Positions 35,482 to 46,795 of a stretch of DNA of 64,000 nucleotides are shown here, in pieces. The stretch spans positions 11,885,704 through 11,949,703 of the forward strand of contig NC_049989.1 of NCBI RefSeq assembly GCF_000003815.2. Reading direction: 5' to 3'. The notes under the pieces are model-generated. The model made no database searches, was not told where the DNA came from, and saw nothing but the letters and a program-made list of their open reading frames with translations. The DNA comes from Branchiostoma floridae. Its lineage: Eukaryota > Chordata > Leptocardii > Amphioxiformes > Branchiostomatidae. The first letter of the stretch is position 1, and every line of letters starts with the position of its first letter. The translations under genes were made by a program, and so were the position numbers.

Positions 35482-35807
35482 TAAGCTAAGGGCACAACCC
35501 GCCGTACGTGCAATTTGTCCGTACGTTTTTGTGGGAGGACACGTCCGCCACATATTTCTGAAAACGTTCAGGCTGTACATGGCAGGCGCGTCGCCCGTAC
35601 TGGCATGTACGGAGAGCGAATCCGCAGCCCGATGGCACACAAAGTTGTGCCTGCACGTACTTTTTCCACGGCGTGTCTGTGTGCTCCAAAATCCGTCGGA
35701 TTCCCTACGAGTTCGTACGGAGGTGGTACTTACCACTTGCGAATCTAAAATGATTGCCCACGTTTTGGCACGTATTTGCACGAATAACGGGTTGTGCCCT
35801 TAGCTTT
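35482..35807. mobile_element. MITE copy, most complete of the AGGGCACAACCCG family
   Basis: TAAGCTAAGGGCACAACCCG at the left is mirrored by CGGGTTGTGCCCTTAGCTTTA at the right. The 326-bp body is rich in CGTACG and GTACG words and has no coding capacity. It directly abuts another MITE at 35288-35474. Confidence 0.78.
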
Positions 35808-37167
35808 AGAACAGTCCTAGTCATTGTAATGCAAACTCCGCCGTCCCGGGCCCTCATATATTTGGCGGCGGTTGTTGTAACGTTATATAACCATAACTAT
35901 GTCTACTGTTGACTTTTCAACTACACGTACCAACAAAAATTGTTTGGCAACGATAGGGCTGCGGCCTGTAGTTTAAGGCTGGGTAAGCTGAATTTGCGAG
36001 TCAGATGGGGCACTGACTGATATAGATTATATCATAGAATCATAGATTTTTGTTATGTTGCAAAGGTGTCTCCAACATGACTAATTAAAAACTATCATTA
36101 TGTGTAAGCACACCCATACATACATATATTATGTACTTCTTGTTTGCAGTGCACATAATTCATCGAGATGCGTATCTCTAGCCATCAATCTTGACATGCA
36201 AGAATGATTTCTTTGTTGAGTTCAGAGGTAGTATCATCTCAGTGCCAAAATGGCTATTAACCTACAAAACACCATTACATTAGTCTCCACCAGACTGTCT
36301 GTTGGCTTTTTTATAGGGATAATAATTTGCCAGTGGAGTTTTCCTACCATAGGAGTTAGCTGGCCTCAAAAGGGGAACATGAACCTTAGCGTGGACTGAC
36401 TACGTACCCTGGCCAATTTCCAAATTCTACGATTCCGACACCCCTGTATGTAGGAAGGCCTGGTGTAGGCTACCATTCATAAGCAACAAGCGATGCATAC
36501 ACTCTCCATACTGACCATAGGACAAGATGTAGATGCACGTGGAGAAAACATTAACCACCAAGGAACAAGTTTAATATTCACAGATTCTTCATCTGTATAT
36601 AATCAGCCTTAATTTTTTTTCTAAACAGTTGCCTATGGTGCTAACACACTATACTATATAATATTCTCTTTCTGAATCACATTCCTTGTTTCTTACAAAA
36701 GTGTAATTACTATAATATACCTAGGCTTTACCTTTCTGTATACCAGTGAACCGAGGGTCTTCTTTATTGAAACCCTTTACTTTAGTAATAAAGTCAATAC
36801 TACACCAAAGTGTACATTTTTTGCATGATCTGAAAAGCCTTGTGACTAGAGTTTGAAATTTCAAGTCAACAAAATCAATGTTATACTATATTCTGTTATA
36901 GTCTGAAGCAAAATGACTCCATATAGAATATAGAAATGACTTACTCACATTGACTACACATGTCAATGAGATTTTGCATCATTTTTGTTGCAAAGCTACA
37001 ACTGGACAAAATAGTGGGGTTTGCCTGCATTATCTTAACACTGTATGTAATGCTGTATTCGTTTATGCGTGTGATTTGTAAAAACAAAAGAAAACTTGAC
37101 ATACTTCATATGTACACTATGTGGCTACAGAAAATATCTGATCACGACTAAGGGAAATTTCGTCGCG

Positions 37168-40100
37168 TTAGTTCCCCGTGAATTTCTCTTCTGGTTTTGG
37201 AGGCGGCAGGATCTTGGTGACGACCCCGGTGCCGATGGTGTGGTTCCCGTCGCGTAACGTGAATCTCTGTCCCGGCTCCATCACCATGGGGGTTCTCAGC
37301 ACCAGGGACAGGGTGGTGTCCTCTCCGGGCATCACCATTTCCTATGGAAAAAAACAATATGGGGATGAGTTATTTATCTACTGAGATTTACAGGGTTGTA
37401 GCCAGCCTGTAATCAATTTCTGTCCCCTCGATTCTATCGAGTGCCCAACAAGCAAGACGTCATACTTCGATGTGACATTTCTAGGAGGGTGCAGGGGCAT
37501 GCTCCCTCTGAAGACTTTGAAATCCAGATGCTCTTGCATTTTGAGGTGTAGGTTTTGCTGGTTTGGTGAAAAATTACACAAGGGAGACAGTTTTATCATA
37601 TCTTTACCTATCAATTTTTGCCAGGTGCAGAGGACAGAATGGGCAATTTTTTTTTCTGGCCCCAGCTGCAAAATTCTGTCAAAGGACGGAGGGACAGATG
37701 CTGGCTAAAACCCTGATTGGCAGTATTTACAGGTGACTATCACCTTTACACAATGTCAACCTGGAGACCAGATTGTAAGGCTTGATCCACTCACACCCAA
37801 ATAGACCCATGGTGTTTTTGATAAAGTGTGGTTTGATCTCTACTGTACTGGAGATGTAACTCTCCTCAAACATGTGACTACGTGTACCAGAATTACACCC
37901 ATCCCAAGGGATAGCCCTAACCCTAGCTAGGTACTCTTTTTCACTTGCATCAAATCCTTGTTTCAAGGACTCCAACCCTTTTAAGTAGCTACAAAAAGGG
38001 ACATAAACTCTACATCATGAGGAAGGTTGAAATGGGGTCGAGCAATGCAAGACATTCTTATCCTTTCGTTGAAGAGGTTAATCAGTCACGTATGCAAACA
38101 GTTACAACAATTTTCTTCAATCAATGACTGTTTTGTAAAGTTACAGTACATACCTCCCAAATTTTCGATGTCTACCAGCACATCTTCGTTATGGGGAATG
38201 ACCTAGTCTCAGACGAAAATGTACTGGTGGACATCGAAAATTTGGGAGGTATGTACTGTACCTTTACAAAACAGTCATTGATTGAAGAAAATTGTTGCAA
38301 TTCTTATCCTTACCTTTCCCTCGGGCAGGGAGACTCGACACGCCATGTTCCACGTGTGGGAGAACATGACGGGAGTGTAGGTGTTGGTGAACGGTGTGCG
38401 ACGGCCGCCTTCCTCTTTAGTCAGGATGTAAACCTGCAGGATGGTAAGTAATCATAAGAAACTAAAAAGGTAACATTTGCAAGTAAATACAAAATGTCTT
38501 GCCTTCACATGGTCTATCCTAACAAAAATTGCTGTTTATTCTTGGCCAATCATATTCATATATGTATATGGTGACCAGCCCCTCCAGCTCTGCCCTGCCA
38601 CTTGCTACACAATGTAATAGAACACCACCTGGTGTCTACTACTTTACCAGTAACCATGGTGACAGCCATTTGTTCCAGTCATTGATCATATTTGTTTGCA
38701 AGGAAGGAGGAGTAAAAGAACCAGAGATATATGTTTCCCTTCATGAGGAGAGTGACTGAAATTCATTGTCATTGAGAGCATTGAAAGGTCATTGGAAGGC
38801 CATAGTGATCCATGACAAACCATAGAGATCATTGTCAAATTTCTGGTCTTGTATTTGTAAGCAAGCACAATGTGTGGATCATTTCCCAGTACCTGAGCCT
38901 GAACCTTCTCCTGTGGTGCGACCGACCCAGGTTTACACAGTATGGTTCCCACTCCCCTCACCAACACACCCATGCTGGGAGCTAACTGATACAATAACAG
39001 ATCCCTACCTGAGCCTGAACCTTCTCCTGTGGTGCGACTGACCCAGGTTTACACAGCATGGTTCCCAATCCCCTCACCAACACACCCATGCTGGGAGCTA
39101 ACTGATACAATAACAGGTTCCTACCTGAGCCTGAACCTTCTCCTGTGGTGCGACTGACCCAGGTTTACACAGCATGGTTCCCAATCCCCTCACCAACACA
39201 CCCATGCTGGGAGCTAACTGATACAATAACAGGTTCCTACCTGAGCCTGAACCTTCTCCTGTGGTGCGACAGACCCAGGTTTACACAGCATGGTTCACAC
39301 TCCCCTCACCAACAAACCCATGCTGGGAGCTAACTGATACAATAACAGGTCCCTACCTGAGCCTGAACCTTCTCCTGTGGTGCGACCGACCCAGGTTTAC
39401 ACAGCATGGTTCCCCTGCGCACGTCACCCTTCTTTACACCCCTGACCAGTGCACCCAGACTGTCCCCTGCCTCTGCCCTGTCCAGCTGCTGGTGGAACAT
39501 TTCAATACCTGCAAGAGGGGGTATACAAGTCTCACTGAATAAGGGTTTACGATCTAAGACTCCTAGGTAGTTCTAACGGTAAGACAGGTAAAATGTTTAA
39601 TGTGTACCCGAAATGACATTTTTTCTATCATATAATATGTAAAAATTTGATCTTTTCTGAAAATATCTTAGGTACCTGTATGTAATCTTTAAATCAATTT
39701 AAATTCAAGTAACTGAATCATCGCACTAAATATGTTTCATTTCAATCACAAGGAAAAGATCCTCAAGCATTGCTACAAAATCATATCAACAGTATTTCAC
39801 TCCGGTATGGTGGAGTGAAATAATAACAACAGTCAAACATTCTAACCTCATTTAAGTGTACAAGAGTAAGACCATACCTGTGATCACAGTCTTTACATTG
39901 ACACCATATCCAATGATGAGGGCGGGGTCTCCTTTGTGGATGGTTCCACGGATCATCGTACCCGTCACAACTGTACCACGGCCTGGGGACACAGATGGGA
40001 TGAACAATCAACGACATCGCCGATGAAGATTAAATATCCAGGGAATAAGATACGCTAAATAGTTGTTACCCAAGAAACCGGATGTGACTTTGAAAAATGT

Positions 40101-43100
40101 CAGAAGACGTTTCAGATAGGATCCACTATCGTTTGTAAGTGACACTGAGGAGATTTTTTTTTTGAAAGCAGATTTTATACACTTTGACTTCATGTGTAAA
40201 GGATAAGAAAATTTCTAGATAATCCAATTGGAAACAAAACTTTTCTTTCCTATTGGACTGTCTGAATTCTGTTCATACTTGGGATCTAACACCTGCTCAG
40301 TGTCATTGACAAAAGGTATGCTACCTGAAATGTCTGACAGTTTACAAAATGATGTCCAGTTGCTTTAGTAACTTCTATTTGGCAAATCAACTACATCAAT
40401 TCATGAGATTTCTGCAGCCATACCATAGAAATCTGCTATCACCAAACTTCTTCATTTTGGTCATAATACCAATCATTAACCTTTCAACTGCAACTTTTGA
40501 GCTGGAAACAGACAAAGAATACAGAATCATTTGAGCAAAAGTTACGACTTTCTTAATGTTATGGTTTCCTTGATGCTGCCCATATGCTGAGTGTTTTAGC
40601 CTAGTTAGAGGAAGAAAAAGAAGAACTTTATTTCAAAGGATACAATGTGTGGTTACCTGTACATGAGTTCAAACAATTCTAATTCTATTTTATATAAAGT
40701 AATAGTGTAAACAATCAAGCTAGCGTTATGTGTGCTATATTCTGAAACATTATGACAGTGTACTGCTTGAGAAAAGTGTGGTATCGTCTTGTTTTCTAAA
40801 GGAGTTGTCTACGAATTGACATGTACCTGAGATGGAGTGTACCATCTCCACTGGCATCATGAAGGGCTTGTCCAGATCACGTTGGGGGAGGGGCAGGTAG
40901 CTGTCCACTGCTTCTAGCAGTTTATGGATGGACGCCTCTCCTAGTTCTGAGTCCTTACCCTGTAGACAAACAGTAACATTGATACCATAATCAAAATGGG
41001 TTATGGCAATGTTGTGTTTCCTATTAGTCCCAAAAAAATTTTAGTAGGCAATCTCTCTTCTTCTTTTTTTTTTGTACATATTACTGTAAATGCAGAAATG
41101 TTCGCGGTGGTTTTATGCTCACGTTTTTCACAGTGGCCACTTCATCGCGAACATCGCGAACTTAAAACCACCGCGAAAATTTTTCCATGGCAGTCCATGG
41201 TGCTACCGCAAACTTAAAACCACTGCAAAAAGTCCTTTTTCCCGCTCACGCGAAATCAAATCCCCGCGAACTTGAATGCATTTATAATAATTTGTAATTC
41301 TTAGTCTACAAAGCAGGGTGTCAACATAAAGGGAACCTAATGCTCTGTGGGTATGTCAACAAATTTTTCTATGATAACAAAAATGAGGAGCACATGTTGA
41401 AATGCTGAAAATGATTCTGCAGAGTCTTAATCACTTAGAATTAGATGTCTTAAAAATGTCATGCCAGCGGTCAAACAAAATAAAAAAAACTAGGGTCTGT
41501 TTGAATTACTTTTTCTGTTGCAACAGAAATAAAGAGTGCGAATTACTTACATGTCTTAAATGTCATCTCCTCAACCAAAATAAACACTAAAACAGCTTGG
41601 GTCTGACGGGAAACCGAAAACACAAGCAAATTGAATTTTCAAATGACGAAGATTCTTGCGCACATAACTTGAGACACAGCTCAGAATAAGATGTTCCTCA
41701 CCTCGAGAGCGTACAGAGCAGACCCGACGATCAGGGGAACGTCATCACCGGGGTAACCAAACTCTGTCAGCAGCTCCCTCATCTCCATCTCCACCAGCTC
41801 CAGGGTGTCGCTGTCAACAACATCCGCCTTGTTTACGTAAACAACGATGTGGGAGATACCAATCTGTAGGAAGGGAGAGGGACAGTTTTATTAGTACAAT
41901 ACTTCTGTCTATAACATCAGCCTTGTTAACATACACAACAATGTGCGTGATACCAATATGGGGGAGGGGAGAGAGTTTTGTTAGACAGTACAATATTTCT
42001 GTCCACAACATTTGCCTTGATCATGATATGGAAAATACCAATCTGGAAGAAGGGGAGGAACAAATGTCCTTAGCAAACATGTTCTGCATTGGAAGTTATA
42101 CAATTCAAGGATTATGATGTATCCAGCACCATACCCATTTTTACTTTATCAAACAGACATGAACTTTATTGCCATGTGAAACTTACTCCTTCCTTTAGTG
42201 AAGGATTCCCCCACAAAAGCAGTTTGGGGGTGAAAAATTGCTTGTAAAGGACTTTTAAAAATAAATTTCAAAAATAATGTTATGTGTCAACATAAAATAT
42301 TGACTAAGTCTGTCAGTCTGTGGAAAGCCACCAGAAATATCAAATTGTCCAGAAAATGATGTTTGGAGAAGCACATACTCCTTTCTGAGAAAGAATCATA
42401 AAAAAAATCATTTGAAAAAAAATACCTCAGAATAAAGACCTTAGGCAGTTTGTACTTGGCTGCTGTTATGTAATAGTCTACCAATAATGCAGTACAGACC
42501 CAGATACCTGTTTAGCTAGTAGTAAGTGTTCCCTTGTCTGAGGCATGCACCCGTCTGTAGCAGCCACCACCAGGATGGCTCCGTCCATCTGTGCTGTACC
42601 TGTGATCATGTTCTGTAACAGAAATATCATGAGTTAAGGATGTATAAAAACTCTAAGTGTTTTTCTTGAAGACCATACAAGAAAGACATGTTAAAAATAA
42701 AAAGAGGGTACTTGATGTCTGTTTCAATACAAATATAAAGAATCTAAAGAACACTTTGCGTTTGGGGATAGAGATGTCTGGAAGGAGAGGATGGCACTGG
42801 TGATGATGAAATTCAAAAAATATTTTGACCACTCAAAATACACTACAATAGTGCATTTCTTCTCATTCCGAAACAAATTTGATCCTCATTTTACTATCTT
42901 ATGACCATTTTCAATTTTTCTGTAGCTAATACCTGTAGTCTTCTTGTTTTTACTATCTTAGAATTAGTGGTCCTAATGGCACAAACTAAATGAAAAAAAT
43001 CTTCTACCTTGGACCAACACACTGTAACTGGCATTGTGATAATAATGTCTTTTTGGTTAATCAAACAATGTTTCTCTGTACTTTCTCCTTGCACTTTCTC

Positions 43101-45526
43101 TTTTAGACATGGGAATACTTTACAGACATTGCATTTTCTCAGTGTTACACGTATGACGAGTCCCCACCTTGATATAATCAGCGTGCCCAGGACAGTCCAC
43201 ATGTCCGTAGTGCCGGTTATCCGTGGTGTACTCCACGTGGGTCTGGTTAATGGTGATGCCGCGTGCCTTCTCCTCGGGAGCGCGGTCTATCTCATCGTAC
43301 TTCCTGTACTCCGCTCCGCCCTGGGCAGACAGCACTGCAGGACAAAGAGCAACAATTGTCGTCTCTCTGTACGGAGGTTCTGTTTTAGGTGTGTCTGGAT
43401 GTTTGTGTTCTTGTGCAGGGCTCGAAATTCATTTTTGGGATTAGGTGCACTGGGTGCACCAAAGATTTTTTGGGTGCACCGTATTATCTTTCTAACACTT
43501 AGATGTCAAGAATATGGTGTTTTATAGTATACTGATATCTTTACATACATAAACCTTGGAAAATATTTGGGTGCATAGCTCCACAGAAAAAATTGGGTGC
43601 ATAGCTTAAATTTTGGGTGCACCTGGGTGCACAAACACTCAGTATTTCGAGCCCTGTTGTGCATTTGTAATTATTCCAAAACACTGTCAGTAGAGGGACA
43701 GGAAGTGAGTGGGAAGATGACAGAAAGATGACTTGTTGGAGTGACAGAAAGTAGAATTCAGAGATGGTAGAACTACCAATTCATCAGACACTGCAGACAT
43801 TCCAGGTCATGGGGTCAATGGAAGAGTCTACTTATACACTGGGAGGTGTATTAGTAGCCTTACTGGTTGGTCAGGTTTTGGTAGTTTCATACTTTCAACA
43901 TGCTAGTTGTTTTAATTTGTTACTAGTCATTTCATTTTTCCTTTTCTTCCAAACACACTTCAATATTATGACAATGATAAAAATGATGTCACTTCATTTA
44001 ACCAATGTTGCAATAGTCAGATTTATCTTCCAAATTCCATGCTGACGTAATCTATAAAAGAATTACACGAAGACCTAAGAATGATGTTGCAATGTCCCCA
44101 AAAGGTTTTCTACTGCTCAATAAATATGCCCCTATTGGACATCTAAAATTGTCTTCATTCATACTTAGAGTATAAAAGACCTGTTTCTTCCAGATCACTT
44201 CAGCATCACTGACGAAAACTGGTGGATGCCAGTTGCAACGTCTGACCATTTCAAAAATCATATCCAGTTGCCTGAGTAATTGCTTTTTGGCATATGCCCA
44301 CATACCTTTAGTAATAGCGGCAGTCAGGGTGGTCTTGCCATGATCTACGTGGCCGATGGTTCCGATGTTGAGATGAGGCTTGTCTCGGACAAACTTCTTG
44401 GCCTCTGCAGCCATAGTTCTGGCGGAGAGCTGGGACAGTCTGCTCGGTAACAGCCATGCCTACAATGGACATAAGCGCACATTTTTCTCACTAACTTCGT
44501 GACTGAGACTGTAACTGTTTCTAACAATATATTTTTCATTTCTTACCGTGAAATTAAAGCTATTGGTAACAGAATATTACTTTAAGGATAGGTGTTTATT
44601 GTCTATTTTTAGTATTGAGGATCCTGTCAATACAATGTTTTTGGTACTATTGACAGGATGTTTCTGTCAATAACTTATATTTTTGGCATGTATGACAGGA
44701 TGTTCATAATCATAATCAAGTAAACCCTAAGCTTTTCTCCTTTCAATAATTAGGTACCCAAGGCCCTAAACAATGAACCAATAACTTATTAACTAACTCA
44801 GCAACAAATGTTGGGTTAGTTAATAATAACTAACTGGGTTAGTTGCAGCACAAGGCTATGGGGGTTATTAACTAACCCAGCAACAAATGCTGGGTTAGCT
44901 AATAAGTTATCATCAATGTCAATGACTTACTGTTGCACGCTCTGTACAAAGTCTTGATAAGGAACTTTTCAGAGCTGAAAAAAAAAGAAAAACAGGGTTA
45001 GCAAAAGAACCATGGCTAGTGACAAGTAATTTTGCAATTTTAGTCTTCATAAGGTTCAACTGCAAGTCATATTATGACAATTTTCATTGTAACTAAGGTC
45101 ACCGGTCAACTTGCTAGCTGCCTGACACACACAAAAGCCTTATATACGTGTGGCTCCGAATTTTTTCATTATCACAATGGGAAACGAGTACAGTTTGTTT
45201 TTTTTAATCAATTTTTTTAAACAGCATATGAACTGTTATAAACAACGACTTATAACGTTACAATACGTCACATAATTTTCATGACATGATGGGCCAGACC
45301 GTTCCTTGTAAAAAAATCTGGCCCGGCCACGCGGCCACGTGAGGTTGGAAATCACCGACCTTATTGTCAAAACAAACGATGTAGCTATTCTGACACTTTA
45401 ATCTATAAATCGCCTTAAGTTTCTTTATTAGCTAGCAATATTATGAATTAAAATATTGCGTGAAATATCGAGAAAATCACCTGAATTTCTGCAAGCCAGC
45501 TTCCCAAACGTGACAAGACCCGCCAT
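37168..45526 (-). CDS. TUFM: Elongation factor Tu, mitochondrial
   Basis: GTPase that delivers aminoacyl-tRNA to the mitochondrial ribosome A site. Coding exons: 45526-45481, 44974-44931, 44459-44306, 43334-43168, 42612-42508, 41863-41702, 40959-40827, 39982-39878, 39508-39357, 38433-38314, 37341-37168; total 453 residues, the usual TUFM length, with all phases consistent. A basic, Ser/Ala/Leu-rich leader ([20 protein letters not shown]) precedes [19 protein letters not shown] (P-loop). Then come GITIN (switch I), DCPGHAD (G3), NKAD (G4), SALYALE (G5), the domain 2 block GRGTVVTG and the domain 3 blocks [11 protein letters not shown] and [10 protein letters not shown]. The first two exons were placed by the leader and by phase. 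A candidate poly(A) signal on the minus strand is at 36763-36768. Two exon edges are copied in adjacent minisatellites. Confidence 0.96.
38101..38302. repeat. Long near-perfect inverted repeat beside TUFM exon 10
   Basis: An arm of about 78 bp starting GTTACAACAATTTTCTTCAA is mirrored at about 38225-38302, separated by about 46 bases. Transcribed, it would form a long hairpin ending 11-12 bases from the exon donor at 38313. No transposon termini were identified at its ends. Confidence 0.88.
38891..39420 (-). repeat. 116-bp minisatellite carrying TUFM exon 9 end and splice donor
   Basis: The core ACCTGAGCCTGAACCTTCTC recurs at 38891, 39007, 39123, 39239 and 39355, exactly 116 bp apart. The last is the real 3' edge of the exon at 39508-39357. 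Each other unit holds about 60 bp of exon ([19 protein letters not shown]) plus an apparently intact GT donor. 116 is not a multiple of three. Confidence 0.92.
41082..41287. mobile_element. Palindromic MITE copy in a TUFM intron
   Basis: Same family as 2463-2676: it starts TACTGTAAATGCAGAAATGT and ends GAACTTGAATGCATTTATA, with repeated CCACCGCGAA words. It lies in the intron upstream of the exon at 40959-40827. Confidence 0.75.
41815..42060 (-). repeat. Diverged tandem copies of the TUFM exon 6 acceptor edge
   Basis: Upstream of the exon at 41863-41702, two degenerate units (about 41893-41965 and 41985-42050) repeat the acceptor and the first codons. The nearer one still reads [17 protein letters not shown], against the real [17 protein letters not shown]. 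The further one has lost the frame. Confidence 0.8.
43416..43656. mobile_element. hAT-like MITE (CAGGGCTCGAAAT ends) in a TUFM intron
   Basis: It starts CAGGGCTCGAAATTC and ends GTATTTCGAGCCCTG, with GGGTGCAC words repeated in the body. It is 241 bp long. TTGTG flanks both ends, but a clean 8-bp target duplication could not be defined. Confidence 0.7.
44585..44915. repeat. Clustered short inverted and direct repeats in TUFM intron 2
   Basis: CCTGTCAATA and its complement TATTGACAGG occur at about 44623-44658. GGGTTAGTTAATAA and TTATTAACTAACCC lie in opposite orientations at about 44813-44897. No transposon family was recognised. Confidence 0.55.
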
Positions 45527-45620
45527 CTTTTTCCCGATTTTTCCCAGACCGCATGCGCAATAAGCTTTCCGGAAGTGTAGATGGGGTCACTAGAGGTGAC
45601 CGGAAGTCAATAACGAACGG
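45519..45620 (-). promoter_or_regulatory. TUFM proximal promoter with NRF-1-, ETS/GABP- and YY1-like motifs
   Basis: Just upstream of the start codon lie GCATGCGCA (45551-45559, NRF-1-like) and two CCGGAAGT boxes (45569-45576 and 45600-45607, ETS/GABP). AAGATGGCGGG spans the ATG (YY1-like). This trio is typical of TATA-less promoters of nuclear genes for mitochondrial proteins. Factor binding here is inference. Confidence 0.6.
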
Positions 45621-46795
45621 TACAAATTGTTGAATAGGTATGAAACTAAAATTTTAGTTTTTAAACATGATATTTTGAGCTAATGCATTACATACTTAAG
45701 TATAATCATATTCATACAAATATATAAGTTCTGTAATTTGATACATTTTGGTAAAAAAAACGTCAAAACAATGAGTCCAAATCAAACATGTTAGATGCTT
45801 ACATATTTCATCCCCATTTAAAAGTGTTATCTTCCAAACCAAATATCGTCCTTCAAACCAAAGTTGGTCACAGTAAAACAGCTGAATATCGAGCTTTTCT
45901 TCCATTGGTGAGTTCAGTTTTTGTTCCAACTTGTTCAAGAAAAAAGGCGGGCCTATAGGACTGACGAATTGTGCTCAAAATTCTTCTGACTGCTAACTGA
46001 TGTTTGTTTTTTAAAATTAAATGTTGTGTAACAGTGGGTGGGGAGGGGGGCATGTTCATACGAATTTGGGTCACCGGTCAAGGTTTTTATGGCACCCCTA
46101 GTTCATGTATTTTCGTGTTTGAAAATTATATTCATAGTCACTGATTTGCATGTCATTGCGCCATCATATTGGATATGTTTGGGTGTGTTGTAGATTTATT
46201 GAAAACTGTAGTAGTGTAGTATGCTGTACGGTTCATGTTTGTAGCAGACGACGTTTTTGTTGTGTAAGTATCCTTTACCATAATTACATGGACCGATGGA
46301 AGGCAATAAGCCCTTTCACGCATCCAACTTTGCATGTACAGTTCAAACGTAAACTTCAAGGCTCTTACACAGAAACAAAACATGTCTGGACATTGTTATA
46401 CCAATCGACAGACAGATGGAACCATAGTATATCTGGACAATATACAAAACATGGTGGAGATGCTAACCAACTGATGGAGCCCATATATTCCTGGGCATAT
46501 ACATGAATAATACATGTTTGAGACATAACTGTATACAATATCACAAGTCAGGGCCTTCACATTTGCATTTGGATCTGTGAAGACATTTTGGCCTTGAGTT
46601 TCATAAGCTAATAGTTACATAACCAACAGTTACATATCATAAGGTTACATAATCTACAGTTACACAAGCTGTCTGCAAAGAATTCCTAATTCAAAAATAT
46701 TCTTACTCTCCTCACAGGCTACCCTGTTGCTGCTACCTTGCCTTGGAACATACATGTACTAGTGCCCTGAGACACACGGGCAAATTCAGGACGTC
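45621..46795. other. TUFM-COQ7 divergent intergenic spacer
   Basis: About 1.2 kb separates the two start codons, which point away from each other. Apart from the motifs next to TUFM, no conserved element, open frame or repeat of note was seen. CpG-rich sequence is confined to the TUFM end. Confidence 0.6.

Larger units (their letters stand above)
32111..37167. other. Intergenic stretch between GPCR start and TUFM end
   Basis: Holds the SINE, tandem duplications and MITEs listed separately. A 5' UTR exon and the promoter of the GPCR should lie somewhere above 31641, but nothing distinctive fixes them. An AG-rich (GA)n run is at about 35042-35056. Confidence 0.45.

Noticed and set aside
38891-39420. 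CRISPR-like regular repeat array
   Set aside because: The unit has no spacer diversity, contains exon sequence and is in a eukaryotic intron; it is a minisatellite.
38891-39542. Repetitive Pro/Cys-containing frames on the plus strand
   Set aside because: Antisense reading of the 116-bp TUFM minisatellite.
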